Assembly (NCBI RefSeq): GCF_003148565.1
Contig: NZ_QGGL01000010.1
Location: 1-53,569 of the forward strand
DNA: 53,569 bases
Origin: Tumebacillus permanentifrigoris
GTDB taxonomy: Bacteria; Bacillota; Bacilli; Tumebacillales; Tumebacillaceae
Direction of reading: 5' to 3'
Shown: positions 32,860 through 42,098 of the stretch, piece by piece
How positions within the stretch are numbered: the stretch's first letter is position 1
How the letters are laid out: every line of letters begins with the position of its first letter
Program-made: the position numbers and the translations under genes
Notes under the pieces: generated by a model
Told to the model about the DNA's origin: nothing
The model's input: only the letters and a program-made list of their open reading frames with translations
Databases searched by the model: none

Positions 32860-34203
32860 ATGTTCCACAAAGTATTAGTGGCTAACCGCGGCGAGATCGC
32901 CGTTCGCGTCATCCGAGCATGCCGTGAACTCGGCATCCCGTCGGTGGCAATTTATTCAGAGGCTGACCGCGAGGCTCTGCATGTCCAACTCGCGGACGAA
33001 GCCTACTGTGTGGGTCCGACCCTGTCGCGCGATTCGTACTTGAACATCAAGAACATCCTGTCCCTCGCGACTGCAATCGGGGTCGATGCGATCCACCCAG
33101 GCTATGGCTTCTTGGCGGAAAATGCCGACTTTGCCGAGTTCTGCAAAGCTTGCGGCATCACCTTCATCGGTCCGGATTCCTCCGCGATTGAGAAGATGGG
33201 TGACAAAGCGTCTGCCAAAGACACGATGAAAGCAGCAAACGTTCCATGCGTTCCAGGCACCGAGGGCCTCGTCGAAGATATGGACGAAGCGTTGCGCATT
33301 GCGGATGAAATCGGATATCCGATCATCATCAAAGCGACCGCAGGCGGTGGCGGCAAAGGCATCCGAATCGCACAGGACCGCGACGAACTCGCGCGTCTGG
33401 TCACGATGGCCCAAACCGAAGCACAGACCGCGTTTGGCAACGCGGGGGTCTATCTCGAAAAGTACATCACCGAGATGCGCCACGTGGAGATCCAAGTCAT
33501 GGGTGACAAGCACGGCAACGCGATCTACCTCGGCGAGCGCGACTGTTCGATCCAGCGCCGCCTGCAAAAGCTGATCGAGGAGGCACCGTCCCCGGCTCTG
33601 ACGCCGGAGAAGCGCCAAGCGATGGGCGAAGCAGCGGTAGCGGCGGCGAAAGCGGTCAATTACTCGGGTGCTGGCACGATCGAGTTCATCTACGACATCG
33701 AGGGCAACTTCTACTTCATGGAGATGAACACCCGTATCCAAGTTGAGCACCCGGTCACAGAAATGATCACCGGCATCGACTTGATCAAGGAACAGATCCG
33801 TGTGGCTGCAGGCTACCCGCTCTCGATCACCCAGGAGGAAGTCGTCCTCGAAGGTTGGTCGATCGAATGCCGCGTCAATGCCGAAGATCCAGAGAAAAAC
33901 TTCATGCCGTGCCCGGGCAAGATCACCCGCTACCGTGTACCAGGCGGTTACGGGGTTCGCGTCGATTCGGCGGCCTTTGAAGGCTATACGGTCAACCCGT
34001 TCTATGACTCGATGATCGCCAAGCTGATCGTTTGGGCACCGACTCGTGAAGAAGCGATTCTTCGGATGCACCGTGCGTTGAGCGAGTTCACCATCGAGGG
34101 GATCAAAACCACGATTCCGTTCCATCTGAAGGTGCTACGCCACGAGAAATTCATCGAGGGCGATATCACCACGAAATTCCTCGAAATGTATCCTTTGTCA
34201 TAA
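32860..34203 (+). CDS. accC: Acetyl-CoA carboxylase, biotin carboxylase subunit
   Basis: The 447-residue ATP-grasp enzyme carboxylates biotin on AccB. It opens '[20 protein letters not shown]' and has the glycine-rich '[14 protein letters not shown]' ATP loop, '[20 protein letters not shown]' and '[19 protein letters not shown]' catalytic segments. The full usual length is present. AGGGGGATGAC precedes the ATG. Same operon as accB and the Asp23-like gene, as in B. subtilis (accB-accC-yqhY). Confidence 0.98.
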   Translation: MFHKVLVANRGEIAVRVIRACRELGIPSVAIYSEADREALHVQLADEAYCVGPTLSRDSYLNIKNILSLATAIGVDAIHPGYGFLAENADFAEFCKACGITFIGPDSSAIEKMGDKASAKDTMKAANVPCVPGTEGLVEDMDEALRIADEIGYPIIIKATAGGGGKGIRIAQDRDELARLVTMAQTEAQTAFGNAGVYLEKYITEMRHVEIQVMGDKHGNAIYLGERDCSIQRRLQKLIEEAPSPALTPEKRQAMGEAAVAAAKAVNYSGAGTIEFIYDIEGNFYFMEMNTRIQVEHPVTEMITGIDLIKEQIRVAAGYPLSITQEEVVLEGWSIECRVNAEDPEKNFMPCPGKITRYRVPGGYGVRVDSAAFEGYTVNPFYDSMIAKLIVWAPTREEAILRMHRALSEFTIEGIKTTIPFHLKVLRHEKFIEGDITTKFLEMYPLS

Positions 34204-34266
34204 AACAGCCAGAAGACTATACTTATATAGTAATGCATGGGACAAGACGAGGGAGGGAACTCACCA

Positions 34267-34692
34267 GTGACGATGAACACAGAATTCAGTTCCACAGATA
34301 TGGGGAACATTCGCATTGCGAACGAAGTCATTGAGATTATCGCAGGTCTTGCTGCAACCGAAGTCGTCGGCGTAGCCGGCATGTCGGGTGGCGTAGCAGG
34401 CGGCATCGCCGAATTGTTGGGTCGCAAGAACCTCAGCAAGGGTGTCAAAGTGGAAGTCGGACAAAAGCAGTGCGCGGTCGACGTGTCGATCGTAGCTGAT
34501 TACGGTGTTCGCATCCCGGAAGTGGCAGGCGAGATCCAAGACAACGTGAAGCGTGCGATTGAAAGCATGACCGGTCTCGAAGTGATCGAAGTCAACGTCC
34601 ACGTGTTGGGCGTGACCTTCAACAAGCCAGTCGTTGAAGAAGTCATCAAAGACGAGGAATTGCAACAGCCCCCGAATCATCGTGTCCTGTAG
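34267..34692 (+). CDS. yqhY: Asp23/Gls24 family protein (YqhY)
   Basis: The 141-residue Asp23/Gls24-family cytoplasmic protein is linked in B. subtilis to control of acetyl-CoA carboxylase. The family core 'ANEVIEIIAGLAATEVVGVAG' and 'VSIVADYGVRIPEVAGEIQD' are present. GTG at 34267 is chosen because GGGAGGG lies 8-10 bases before it; ATG 34273 and the reading from 34237 are weaker alternatives. The next genes are amaP and a DUF2273 gene, which in Firmicutes work with Asp23 proteins at the membrane. Confidence 0.93.
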   Translation: MTMNTEFSSTDMGNIRIANEVIEIIAGLAATEVVGVAGMSGGVAGGIAELLGRKNLSKGVKVEVGQKQCAVDVSIVADYGVRIPEVAGEIQDNVKRAIESMTGLEVIEVNVHVLGVTFNKPVVEEVIKDEELQQPPNHRVL

Positions 34693-34710
34693 TGCGTTTT
34701 GACTTGGGAG

Positions 34711-34740
34711 AACCCCCCTGTAATTCAGGGGGGTTATCTT
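34711..34740 (+). terminator. GC-rich hairpin, weak terminator or attenuator
   Basis: AACCCCCCTG (34711-34720) and CAGGGGGGTT (34726-34735) form a perfect 10-bp stem, but only ATCTT follows. It may reduce, rather than stop, transcription into the amaP gene. Confidence 0.6.
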
Positions 34741-34763
34741 CCATTGGAGAGGAGGACAAGCCT

Positions 34764-35303
34764 ATGAAAATCTTCCCGCGTATTTTGCTTTGGCTGTTTG
34801 CACTTGGCATTGCTGCTGTGTCGGTGCTCGGCCTGTTGGACTATGCAGGTTTGTACCGGGTACGCACGTTGGAATTGAATGATCAGGCCGCTGTGGTCGC
34901 TGTGATCGCGATCCTGTTCTCGCTGTATTTCCTGTTTGCTCGCACGGGTCAACGCCCGGCGCGGGAACCTGAGACGGTCACACATCGCTTGGAAAATGGG
35001 GATGTGAAGATCTCGTATGAGACGATCGAACAACTCGTCGGTCGTGCCGCCTCGACGATTCGTGGCGTACAGAACCAGACGACCCGTGTTCGCACGACAG
35101 AGAATGGTCTGCTCAAGATCATGATCCGCTACTCGATTGAAGTGGATCTCGACATCCCGAAAACCACAGCAGACCTACAGGAAGCGGTCAAAACCTACAT
35201 CGTGACCACGACGGGCATCAAAGTCGATTCTGTCACCGTCTACGTGACGGAGCTGGCTGTAAAGCCGGACGTCGTGCAAGTGACGAAGAGACGGGTGGAG
35301 TAG
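34764..35303 (+). CDS. amaP: Alkaline shock response membrane anchor protein AmaP
   Basis: The 179-residue protein has two N-terminal membrane helices ('ILLWLFALGIAAVSVLGLL', 'AAVVAVIAILFSLYFLFA') and a cytoplasmic Asp23-like domain ('YETIEQLVGRAASTIRGV'). AmaP anchors Asp23-family proteins to the membrane. ATG 34764 follows GAGGAGGAC; upstream in-frame codons overlap the preceding hairpin. It is coupled to a DUF2273 gene 4 bases later. Confidence 0.9.
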   Translation: MKIFPRILLWLFALGIAAVSVLGLLDYAGLYRVRTLELNDQAAVVAVIAILFSLYFLFARTGQRPAREPETVTHRLENGDVKISYETIEQLVGRAASTIRGVQNQTTRVRTTENGLLKIMIRYSIEVDLDIPKTTADLQEAVKTYIVTTTGIKVDSVTVYVTELAVKPDVVQVTKRRVE

Positions 35304-35306
35304 GAG

Positions 35307-35534
35307 ATGGACAAGCTGATCCAGTCTGCACAATTCCTCCTCGAGAACAAGCGCTTTTTGGGACTGGCTGTAGGATTTGTGTTCGGGTTGTTGTACCTGA
35401 TCTTTGGCTTCCTGCAGACGGTTGCATTTGGCTTGTTCCTCATCGTCGGGTACTTCGTGGGCAAGATGTTGGATGATCGCGAAGACTGGCGAGATGTACT
35501 GGACCGCATCGTGCCGCCGAAACACCGTGAGTAA
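35307..35534 (+). CDS. DUF2273 small membrane protein
   Basis: The 75-residue protein has two close membrane helices ('LGLAVGFVFGLLYLIFGF', 'TVAFGLFLIVGYFVGKML') and the charged C-terminal 'DDREDWRDVLDRIVP' typical of DUF2273. It forms the usual trio with AmaP and Asp23-like proteins in cell-envelope stress. GGAG precedes the ATG. Terminator follows. Confidence 0.9.
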   Translation: MDKLIQSAQFLLENKRFLGLAVGFVFGLLYLIFGFLQTVAFGLFLIVGYFVGKMLDDREDWRDVLDRIVPPKHRE

Positions 35535-35560
35535 CCACCTTTCTAGGTGGTTTCCTTTTT
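35533..35560 (+). terminator. Rho-independent terminator
   Basis: AACCACCT (35533-35540) pairs with AGGTGGTT (35545-35552), then TCCTTTTT. Confidence 0.85.
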
Positions 35561-35620
35561 GCCATTCGGGTACACTAAGAGATACAGAGACGCATGTGAC
35601 ACACATAAGGAGTGCAAGAG

Positions 35621-36043
35621 ATGAGCCGCAGAACTTCCAGAGAATTTGCGTTGCAAGGACTTTTCCAGATCGACGTCGTCAGCGCCGACGTGCAAGATGC
35701 GATCTCCCATGTGTTAGATCAAGAAGGGGCTGAGGTGGACCCGTTGTTCGTCCGCGACCTCGTGTCTGGCACTGTCTCGCACCAAGCGATGATCGACGAA
35801 CTGTTGGCCAAGTATTCGGTTGGCTGGGACCTCAGCCGGATGGCGAATGTTGACCGCAACGTACTGCGTATGGCGGTGTATGAGATGTTGTTCCACGCCG
35901 AGACGCCGAGCACCGTCGTGATCAACGAGGCGATTGACCTCGTGAAGGGGTTCTCCACCCCGGAGTCGGGCAAGTTCGTCAACGGAATCCTCGCGAAAAT
36001 CATGCCGGAGGTCGACACGATTCGGGCGCAGGTGGGTCAGTAA
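35621..36043 (+). CDS. nusB: Transcription antitermination factor NusB
   Basis: The 140-residue all-helical RNA-binding protein acts with NusE in rRNA antitermination. 'SRRTSREFALQGLFQID' at the start and 'VDRNVLRMAVYEMLF', 'VVINEAIDLVKGFSTPESGKFVNGILAKI' are family blocks. ATG 35621 is chosen (AAGGAG 8 bases before) over a GTG at 35612. The stop overlaps the next gene start by a base. Confidence 0.97.
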   Translation: MSRRTSREFALQGLFQIDVVSADVQDAISHVLDQEGAEVDPLFVRDLVSGTVSHQAMIDELLAKYSVGWDLSRMANVDRNVLRMAVYEMLFHAETPSTVVINEAIDLVKGFSTPESGKFVNGILAKIMPEVDTIRAQVGQ

Positions 36044-37002
36044 TGACCTACGTCTTGGGCATCGACACCAGCAACTACACGACCTCTGTCTGCCTTGTAG
36101 ACGCACAGGGGAACATCGTGCGGGAAGAACGGCGTCTGTTGCAAGTGGAAGAGGGAGAGCGGGGGCTGCAACAGTCGGCCGCTCTTTTTCAGCATGTACA
36201 GAACCTCCCAACCCTGATTGAAAAAATCGGCAAATTGCCTACCGGGCTTGCCGCTGTCTGTGTCTCGACCCGCCCGCGTCGTCGTGATGGGTCCTACATG
36301 CCGGTGTTCACCGCAGGCACGGGTCTCGGCCGCAGCCTCGCTGCCACATTTGGCGTGCCGCTCCTCGAAACCTCGCACCAAGAAGGCCACATCGCAGCGG
36401 GAGAAGGCAGCACAGAGGTTGTCCCGTCCGAGCACTTCCTCGCCGTCCACATCTCAGGTGGCACGACCGACTTGCTCGACGTGAAACGATTGGCAGATGG
36501 CTATGAGATCGAAGAGCTGGGAACCAGCATCGACTTGCATGCGGGCCAGTTTGTCGACCGCATCGGTGTGGCGTTGGGCCTGACATTCCCCGCAGGGCCG
36601 CAGTTGGAGCAGTTGGCCCAGCAGTCGACCGATGAGAGTGTGACGCTGCCATCGCCTGTCAACGGTTACAACCTGTCCTTCGCTGGACCTGAGACGGCAG
36701 CTTTGCGTCTGATTCAGGCGGGCACTCACCCGGCGGATGTCGCCCGTGCTGTCGAGCGCTGTATCGCGAAGGGCCTCGAGAAGACTTTGCGCAAAGCGGT
36801 CGAGGAATTGGGCATCAAGCACCTGCTGATCGTCGGGGGTGTAGCGGCGAACGCTTACATACGCGAACGGCTCAAGCACCGTCTCGAACATCGAGCAGTC
36901 AAGGCAAAACTCTACTTCGCACTGCCTCGCTACTCCACCGACAATGCATTTGGCGTGGCGCGGCTGGGATTGACACAACTTCTATATAAAAGGAATTCCT
37001 GA
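36043..37002 (+). CDS. Kae1/TsaD-like ASKHA protein (O-sialoglycoprotein endopeptidase-like)
   Basis: The 319-residue protein of the TsaD/Kae1 superfamily has the opening 'GIDTSNYTTSVCLVD', the iron-binding HxxxH motif in 'HQEGH' (near 111-115), 'VHISGGTTDLLDV' and 'LIVGGVAANAYIRE'. TsaD itself transfers threonylcarbamoyl to tRNA A37. This gene sits between nusB and yumC, not beside tsaB/E, and is shorter and more divergent, so it is more likely a paralogue of unknown role than the essential TsaD. It is co-transcribed with nusB. A terminator overlaps its stop. Confidence 0.85.
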   Translation: MTYVLGIDTSNYTTSVCLVDAQGNIVREERRLLQVEEGERGLQQSAALFQHVQNLPTLIEKIGKLPTGLAAVCVSTRPRRRDGSYMPVFTAGTGLGRSLAATFGVPLLETSHQEGHIAAGEGSTEVVPSEHFLAVHISGGTTDLLDVKRLADGYEIEELGTSIDLHAGQFVDRIGVALGLTFPAGPQLEQLAQQSTDESVTLPSPVNGYNLSFAGPETAALRLIQAGTHPADVARAVERCIAKGLEKTLRKAVEELGIKHLLIVGGVAANAYIRERLKHRLEHRAVKAKLYFALPRYSTDNAFGVARLGLTQLLYKRNS

Positions 37003-37030
37003 GTACCTAACGGACTCAGGAATTTTATTG
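36994..37030 (+). terminator. Rho-independent terminator overlapping the stop codon
   Basis: AATTCCTGAGT (36994-37004) pairs with ACTCAGGAATT (37014-37024), followed by TTATTGT. Confidence 0.8.
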
Positions 37031-37089
37031 TATAATCGAGTTTGATATAAGCTCGAAATTGTTTGTATATTAGGAGGCAGTGAGAATTC

Positions 37090-38100
37090 ATGGCAGAAAC
37101 ACAAGCTTTGAAAGTAGATCAAGAAATGTATGATATCACGATCGTTGGCGGCGGCCCGGCTGGGTTGTTCACCGCATTTTACGCAGGCATCCGGGACGCG
37201 AAGACGAAAATCATCGACTCGCTGCCGCAACTTGGCGGTCAGTTGGCAGAACTGTATCCGGAAAAGTACATCTACGACGTAGCGGGCTTCCCGAAGGTGC
37301 TGGCGCGTGATCTCGTCAACAACCTGAAGGAGCAAGCGTTCCAATACAGCCCGACCGTTTGCCTGAACGAAAAAGTCATCGGCTTGAACAAGCTCGAAGA
37401 CGGTACGTTTGAACTGACCACCAACAACACGAAGCACTACTCCAAGACGGTGATCATCACCGCAGGCATCGGCGCATTCACCCCGCGTGAACTTCCGGCG
37501 GAGAACGCAAGCGACTTCCGCGACAAAGGCATCCACTATTTCATCGACAACCTCCAAGCGCACCAAGGCAAAAAAGCCCTCGTCGTCGGCGGCGGCGATT
37601 CTGCGGTCGACTACGCGCTGATGCTGGAAACGGTCTGTGAAAAAGTTACGCTCATCCACCGTCGCGACCAGTTCCGCGCACACGAAGAGTCTGTCAAGAA
37701 CCTGCAAAAGTCATCCGTTGAAGTCAAAGTCTTTGCCGAACTCAAAGCGGTCCATGGCGAGGGCAAGGTAGAAAAAGCCCTGTTGGTCAACAACAAGGAC
37801 AAGTCGACCGAAGAGATCGACGTCGACCTGATCATCGGCGCACTCGGCTTCTCGGCATCGCTCGGCCCGGTTCACGAGTGGGGCCTCGAGATCGAGAACA
37901 ACGCGATCGTCATCAACACCAAGTGTGAAACCAACATCCCAGGCGTCTACGCGGCAGGCGATGTCGTCACCTACCCAGGCAAAGTCAAGCTGATCGCAAC
38001 TGGCTTCGGGGAAGCACCGACCGCCGTCAACAACGCGAAACTGTTCTATGACCCGAACTCCAAGCTCCACCCAGGCCACAGTTCCTCGCGTGACCACTAG
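37090..38100 (+). CDS. yumC: Ferredoxin--NADP(+) reductase, YumC type
   Basis: The 336-residue flavoprotein of the thioredoxin-reductase-like FNR2 family has the FAD motif GGGPAGLF (residues 19-26), the family signature 'DSLPQLGGQLAELYPEKYIYD', an NADPH motif 'VVGGGDSAVDYAL' and the C-terminal 'GVYAAGDVVTYPGK'. It lacks the CxxC redox pair of thioredoxin reductase, as expected. It supplies reduced ferredoxin or flavodoxin. It has its own unit between two terminators, with AGGAGGCAG before the ATG. Confidence 0.94.
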   Translation: MAETQALKVDQEMYDITIVGGGPAGLFTAFYAGIRDAKTKIIDSLPQLGGQLAELYPEKYIYDVAGFPKVLARDLVNNLKEQAFQYSPTVCLNEKVIGLNKLEDGTFELTTNNTKHYSKTVIITAGIGAFTPRELPAENASDFRDKGIHYFIDNLQAHQGKKALVVGGGDSAVDYALMLETVCEKVTLIHRRDQFRAHEESVKNLQKSSVEVKVFAELKAVHGEGKVEKALLVNNKDKSTEEIDVDLIIGALGFSASLGPVHEWGLEIENNAIVINTKCETNIPGVYAAGDVVTYPGKVKLIATGFGEAPTAVNNAKLFYDPNSKLHPGHSSSRDH

Positions 38101-38105
38101 AGCGA

Positions 38106-38139
38106 AAGTTCACACCCGCGCGGGTGTGAACTTTTTTTT
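38106..38139 (+). terminator. Rho-independent terminator
   Basis: A long self-complementary stem, AAGTTCACACCCG with CGGGTGTGAACTT, followed by a seven to eight base T run. Confidence 0.95.
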
Positions 38140-38193
38140 ACCTGTGTTAGAATGCTACTATCTGACCCAATTGGCAACGAGAGGACGAGCGTT

Positions 38194-39564
38194 TTGATAC
38201 AACCGCGTGAGATCCCGACCGTCAGCATGCTGACGATGAAGATCAAACAGATGTTTGAAACCAATCCTGGCCTGCAAGACTGTTGGGTGCGAGGGGAAAT
38301 CTCCAACTTCACCCATCACAGCAAGGGCCACATGTATTTTACGCTCAAAGACCCGAATTCACGGGTCAAAGCGATCATGTTTGCCGGCAACAACCGCTAC
38401 CTGAAATTTATCCCGAAGGAAGGCATGAAAGTGATCGTGCACGGCTACATCTCCGTGTTCGAGCGCGACGGGGCGTACCAGCTGTACGTCGACGACATGC
38501 AACCGGAAGGACTAGGTTCGCTGTTTCTCGCGTTGCAACAACTCAAGGAAAAACTCGAACGCGAGGGCTTGTTCGACGCGGCGCACAAAAAACCGCTGCC
38601 GAGCTTCCCGCGTGTCGTCGGCGTGATTACCTCGCCGACGGGGGCTGCCGTGCGCGACATCATCACCACGATCCGTCGCCGCTTCCCGGTGGCAAACGTG
38701 CTGCTGCACCCGGTCATCGTCCAAGGACCGCAGGCAGCAGCCTCTGTCGCGGACGCGATCCGCGCGATGAACGAATTCGGGGAGATCGATGTGCTGATCG
38801 TCGGTCGCGGCGGCGGTTCGTTTGAAGAACTGTGGGCGTTCAACGAGGAGGTCGTCGTGCGCGCCATCCACGCCTCGTCGATTCCGGTCATCTCAGCAGT
38901 TGGGCATGAGACGGATACCACGCTCGCCGACTTCGTGGCGGACGTCCGGGCGGCGACTCCGACGGCGGCGGCGGAACTCGCCGTGCCGCACTTGCAGGAG
39001 TTGCGTCGTCATGTCGAACAACTGAGCACCCGGATGGAAAAAGCGCTGCAAGGCCGCCTGCGCGAAGGGCGCAACCGTCTGCAGCGCCTCGAAGCATCAC
39101 CGCTGTTTACGCGTCCAACGCACCAATTGAACCAATGGCGACAAGTGATCGACAACCAAGAAGACCGCTTGCAACTCGCCTTGACCCGACTGGCGAATCA
39201 ACAGAACCGCCGCCTGTCCCAATTGGAGACGCGCCTGCTTCAGACCAGTCCCGTCGAGCGAGCGAAGCGGTTGGAGCAGCAATTGGTCTATGCGGTGGAG
39301 CGCTTGCAGCGCGGGATGGGGCGCACGGTGGAACGCGATGCGAATAAATTTGACCGTTTGCTGGACAAGCTGGATGCCTATAGCCCGCTGAGCGTGATGC
39401 GCCGCGGCTATTCGCTTGTCTACACCGCTGATCAAAAACGCCTGATCCGTTCCGTCCAGGACGTGAATCCAAGCGATCAGGTGCTAGTCCGTGTCCGCGA
39501 TGGTTGGCTGGACTGCCAGGTTTGGGGATTGAAGGAGGAGAACACCGATGACGGAAACGATTGA
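38194..39564 (+). CDS. xseA: Exodeoxyribonuclease VII large subunit
   Basis: The 456-residue protein has the N-terminal OB fold ('CWVRGEISNFTHHSKGHMYFTLKD') and the catalytic core with 'VGVITSPTGAAVRDIITTIRRRFP' and 'GRGGGSFEELWAFNEE', then a long coiled-coil region that binds the small subunits. It degrades single-stranded DNA into oligonucleotides. TTG at 38194 is chosen because GAGAGGACG lies 7 bases before it and the family starts near here; the ATG at 38152 is within the leader with no site. It overlaps xseB by 17 bases. Confidence 0.95.
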   Translation: MIQPREIPTVSMLTMKIKQMFETNPGLQDCWVRGEISNFTHHSKGHMYFTLKDPNSRVKAIMFAGNNRYLKFIPKEGMKVIVHGYISVFERDGAYQLYVDDMQPEGLGSLFLALQQLKEKLEREGLFDAAHKKPLPSFPRVVGVITSPTGAAVRDIITTIRRRFPVANVLLHPVIVQGPQAAASVADAIRAMNEFGEIDVLIVGRGGGSFEELWAFNEEVVVRAIHASSIPVISAVGHETDTTLADFVADVRAATPTAAAELAVPHLQELRRHVEQLSTRMEKALQGRLREGRNRLQRLEASPLFTRPTHQLNQWRQVIDNQEDRLQLALTRLANQQNRRLSQLETRLLQTSPVERAKRLEQQLVYAVERLQRGMGRTVERDANKFDRLLDKLDAYSPLSVMRRGYSLVYTADQKRLIRSVQDVNPSDQVLVRVRDGWLDCQVWGLKEENTDDGND

Positions 39565-39799
39565 GCAACCACAACACGAGGAAACCACCTTTGAACAAGC
39601 GCTGGAACGCCTCGAACAGATCGTTCGTGCGATGGAAGCAGGCGACCTGCCACTGGAACAAGCGATCGCCGAATTCCAAGAAGGCATGAGCCTCGCGCGC
39701 GTCTGTCGCGAGAAGCTGGACCAAGCGGAGCAGAAAATCGAGATGCTGGTCCAAGAAGCAGGCCAGTTGACGAAAAAACCCTTTACGACGGAGGAGTAG
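39548..39799 (+). CDS. xseB: Exodeoxyribonuclease VII small subunit
   Basis: The 83-residue two-helix protein has the family segment 'TFEQALERLEQIVRAMEAGD' then 'LPLEQAIAEFQEGMSLARVC'. It binds the coiled coil of XseA. It starts within the end of xseA (AAGGAGGAG before ATG) and precedes ispA by four bases. Confidence 0.97.
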   Translation: MTETIEQPQHEETTFEQALERLEQIVRAMEAGDLPLEQAIAEFQEGMSLARVCREKLDQAEQKIEMLVQEAGQLTKKPFTTEE

Positions 39800-39803
39800 T
39801 TTC

Positions 39804-40700
39804 ATGGCCTCGACTACGGATCTGCAGACATATATTGAAGAGATGTGCGCCCGCATCGAAGTGACGCTCGATGCGCTCCTACCCATGAAGACACAGAACC
39901 CTGGCGTGCTGTATGATTCGATGCGCTACAGCCTCTTCGCCGGCGGCAAGCGCTTGCGCCCGGTGTTGACCCTCGCGACGGTGGAAGCGCTCGGAGGCGA
40001 TGTCGATGCAGCGCTGCCCGTCGCCTCGACGTTGGAGATGATCCACACCTACTCGCTGATTCACGATGACCTGCCGTGCATGGACGACGACGATCTGCGC
40101 CGGGGGATGCCGACCAACCACAAGGTCTATGGCGAAGCGACCGCCTTGCTGGCAGGTGATGCGCTGTTGACGCATGCCTTTCAGGTGTTAGGAACCCTGC
40201 AGACGGACGTTGCGGCGCCGACCATGCTCCGCATCATCGGCGAACTCGCCAAAGCAGCCGGAGCGATGGGGATGGTCGCTGGACAGATGGCCGACATGGA
40301 GAACGAAGGCAAGCAAGCGAATGCGGAAACGCTCGCTTTTATCCATGCCAACAAGACAGGGGCGTTGCTGACCGCGTCGGTGCGCATCGGTGCGCTGTTT
40401 GCAGGCGCGCAGGAAGCGCAGTTGCAGGCGTTGACGACCTATGCCCAGCGCATCGGACTCGCCTTCCAGATCCAAGACGACATCCTCGATGTCGTAGGGG
40501 AGACGGAGAAGCTCGGCAAAGTCGTAGGCGCTGATGCAGCGCATGCCAAGTCGACCTATCCCGTGCTCTATGGTCTGGACGAATCGCGGGAGATGGTGCG
40601 TCGCCTCACAGACGAAGCCCATCATGCGTTGCAAGCCTCGGATCTGGCGGCGGTGCGTCTGCACCAGATCGCCGATTGGCTCGTCTCACGGGATAAGTAA
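39804..40700 (+). CDS. ispA: Farnesyl diphosphate synthase (polyprenyl synthetase)
   Basis: The 298-residue prenyltransferase condenses IPP with allylic diphosphates. It has both Asp-rich motifs: 'HDDLPCMDDDD' at about 87-97 (FARM) and 'QDDILD' at about 221-226 (SARM), plus the 'GGKRLRP' substrate site (48-54). The length is standard for short-chain (C15) synthases. GACGGAGGAG precedes the ATG. It is the last gene of the xseA-xseB-ispA unit, ended by a strong terminator; dxs, the usual next gene, is not here. Confidence 0.95.
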   Translation: MASTTDLQTYIEEMCARIEVTLDALLPMKTQNPGVLYDSMRYSLFAGGKRLRPVLTLATVEALGGDVDAALPVASTLEMIHTYSLIHDDLPCMDDDDLRRGMPTNHKVYGEATALLAGDALLTHAFQVLGTLQTDVAAPTMLRIIGELAKAAGAMGMVAGQMADMENEGKQANAETLAFIHANKTGALLTASVRIGALFAGAQEAQLQALTTYAQRIGLAFQIQDDILDVVGETEKLGKVVGADAAHAKSTYPVLYGLDESREMVRRLTDEAHHALQASDLAAVRLHQIADWLVSRDK

Positions 40701-40723
40701 GGACTCATCATCGTAGGACTAGA

Positions 40724-40762
40724 AAACGTCACCCCGTTCGTAGCCGGGGTGACGTTTTTTTG
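40724..40762 (+). terminator. Rho-independent terminator
   Basis: AAACGTCACCCCG (40724-40736) pairs with CGGGGTGACGTTT (40745-40757), then T run to 40761. Confidence 0.95.
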
Positions 40763-40858
40763 TAGGATCATTGGGTCAAAAGGTGCATACCCCCAAGTAC
40801 AGAAAGCGCGGTTTCTTCATATGGTATGACTACAGGAGATTCGATGAGGTGAAAGCCC

Positions 40859-42079
40859 GTGAAAACCATTGTGTTTTTAGGTACGAACAAGTCCGGTTCC
40901 AGTCGCGAAGCCATTCGTGCGGCGGAGCGCATGGGCTATTACACGGTGCTCCTGACCAATCGTCATGCCATGCTGAACCAGCCTGAGCAGTTCCCTGAAG
41001 TCCATCGCATGATTCTTGACAACCTCCGCGACCTACCGCGTCTGCGCCAAAAGTTGCGTCGTCTACAAAACGAACAGGGCTTGCGCATCAGCGCCATCTA
41101 CTCATGCCTAGATTCGCACGTTCACACGGCCGCTTTGCTTTCCCAAGAATTTTGTGGTACCCCTGTATCGGTTGAGGCGATCCAGCGCATGGAAGACAAG
41201 ATTTTGACGCGCCAATCCTTGCAAGGGACGCCGTATTCCCCGTATTACGCCGTACACCAGCCGGATGATTCCCTCGATGACATGTCCTGTGTACAGGCTG
41301 ATACGCTGCCACTCGTCGTCAAATCTCCGAGCTCAGCGGGCTCCAAGGATGTGCTGCTGGCCCAGACTGACGAACAGTTGCGAACACACACGCGCAAGCT
41401 ACTCGACAAGTACCCGGAGCAACCCGTTTTGTTTGAGGAATTTCTGAAGGGACCTCAGTTTTTGGTTGAGGTGTTGGTCGAGGACGGGAACGTGCACCTC
41501 GTCGCAGTGATCCTCCAGGAGATCACCGATACTTCTCCCTACCTCGTGATGGGCTATGCGGTACTCCCGACCATCGGCAGGCAGTTTCTAGCCAAGTTGA
41601 GTCAAGCGGTCGAGGACATCATCGAGGCGCTCGGCATGTGGCGGGGAGCATGCCATCTGGAACTGCGGTTGGTGCGCGGGGCGTGGAAATTGATCGAGAT
41701 CAATCCGCGCATCTCCGGTGGTGCGATGAACCAGATGATCAAGGCGGCCTACGGGATCGATCTCACGGAGCAGACGTTGCGGCTCTGGTTGGGTGAATCG
41801 GTGTCGATGTCTCGACTTCATTCGAACGATGTGTTCACGCGTTTTCTGACGGTTGAAAAGTCTGGGGTCTTGAAAAAAGTGACGGGACGCAACAAGGCAT
41901 GGAGGATGCCCGGCGTCGTCGATGTATTTATCAAACCAATCAAAGGACAGTACGTGACCACGCCTTCCTCGATGGGGCATCGATATGCGTATGTGATGGC
42001 AACGGGGCGTTCGGTGGAGGAAGCGCGGTCACAGGCAACAGCGGCGGCCGCGGAAATTCAGTTTCATTTGAGGATGTAA
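40859..42079 (+). CDS. ATP-grasp domain protein
   Basis: The 406-residue ATP-grasp ligase-like protein has an N-terminal nucleotide-binding lobe ('TIVFLGTNKSGSSREAIRAA'), a central grasp domain with 'PLVVKSPSSAGSKDVLLA' and the Mg-binding tail 'LIEINPRISGGAMNQMIKAA', the usual order of carboxylate-amine ligases. Its substrate is unknown. GTG start with GATGAGGTGA before it. It is followed at 19 bases by a YheC/YheD-type ATP-grasp gene; the two probably act in one pathway, possibly in spore coat or peptide ligation (inference). Confidence 0.88.
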   Translation: MKTIVFLGTNKSGSSREAIRAAERMGYYTVLLTNRHAMLNQPEQFPEVHRMILDNLRDLPRLRQKLRRLQNEQGLRISAIYSCLDSHVHTAALLSQEFCGTPVSVEAIQRMEDKILTRQSLQGTPYSPYYAVHQPDDSLDDMSCVQADTLPLVVKSPSSAGSKDVLLAQTDEQLRTHTRKLLDKYPEQPVLFEEFLKGPQFLVEVLVEDGNVHLVAVILQEITDTSPYLVMGYAVLPTIGRQFLAKLSQAVEDIIEALGMWRGACHLELRLVRGAWKLIEINPRISGGAMNQMIKAAYGIDLTEQTLRLWLGESVSMSRLHSNDVFTRFLTVEKSGVLKKVTGRNKAWRMPGVVDVFIKPIKGQYVTTPSSMGHRYAYVMATGRSVEEARSQATAAAAEIQFHLRM

Positions 42080-42098
42080 GACAGGCGGGGTGTGGGCA

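Noticed and set aside
32956-34125. 389-codon minus-strand ORF
   Set aside because: Antisense of accC, which has all its catalytic motifs on the plus strand.
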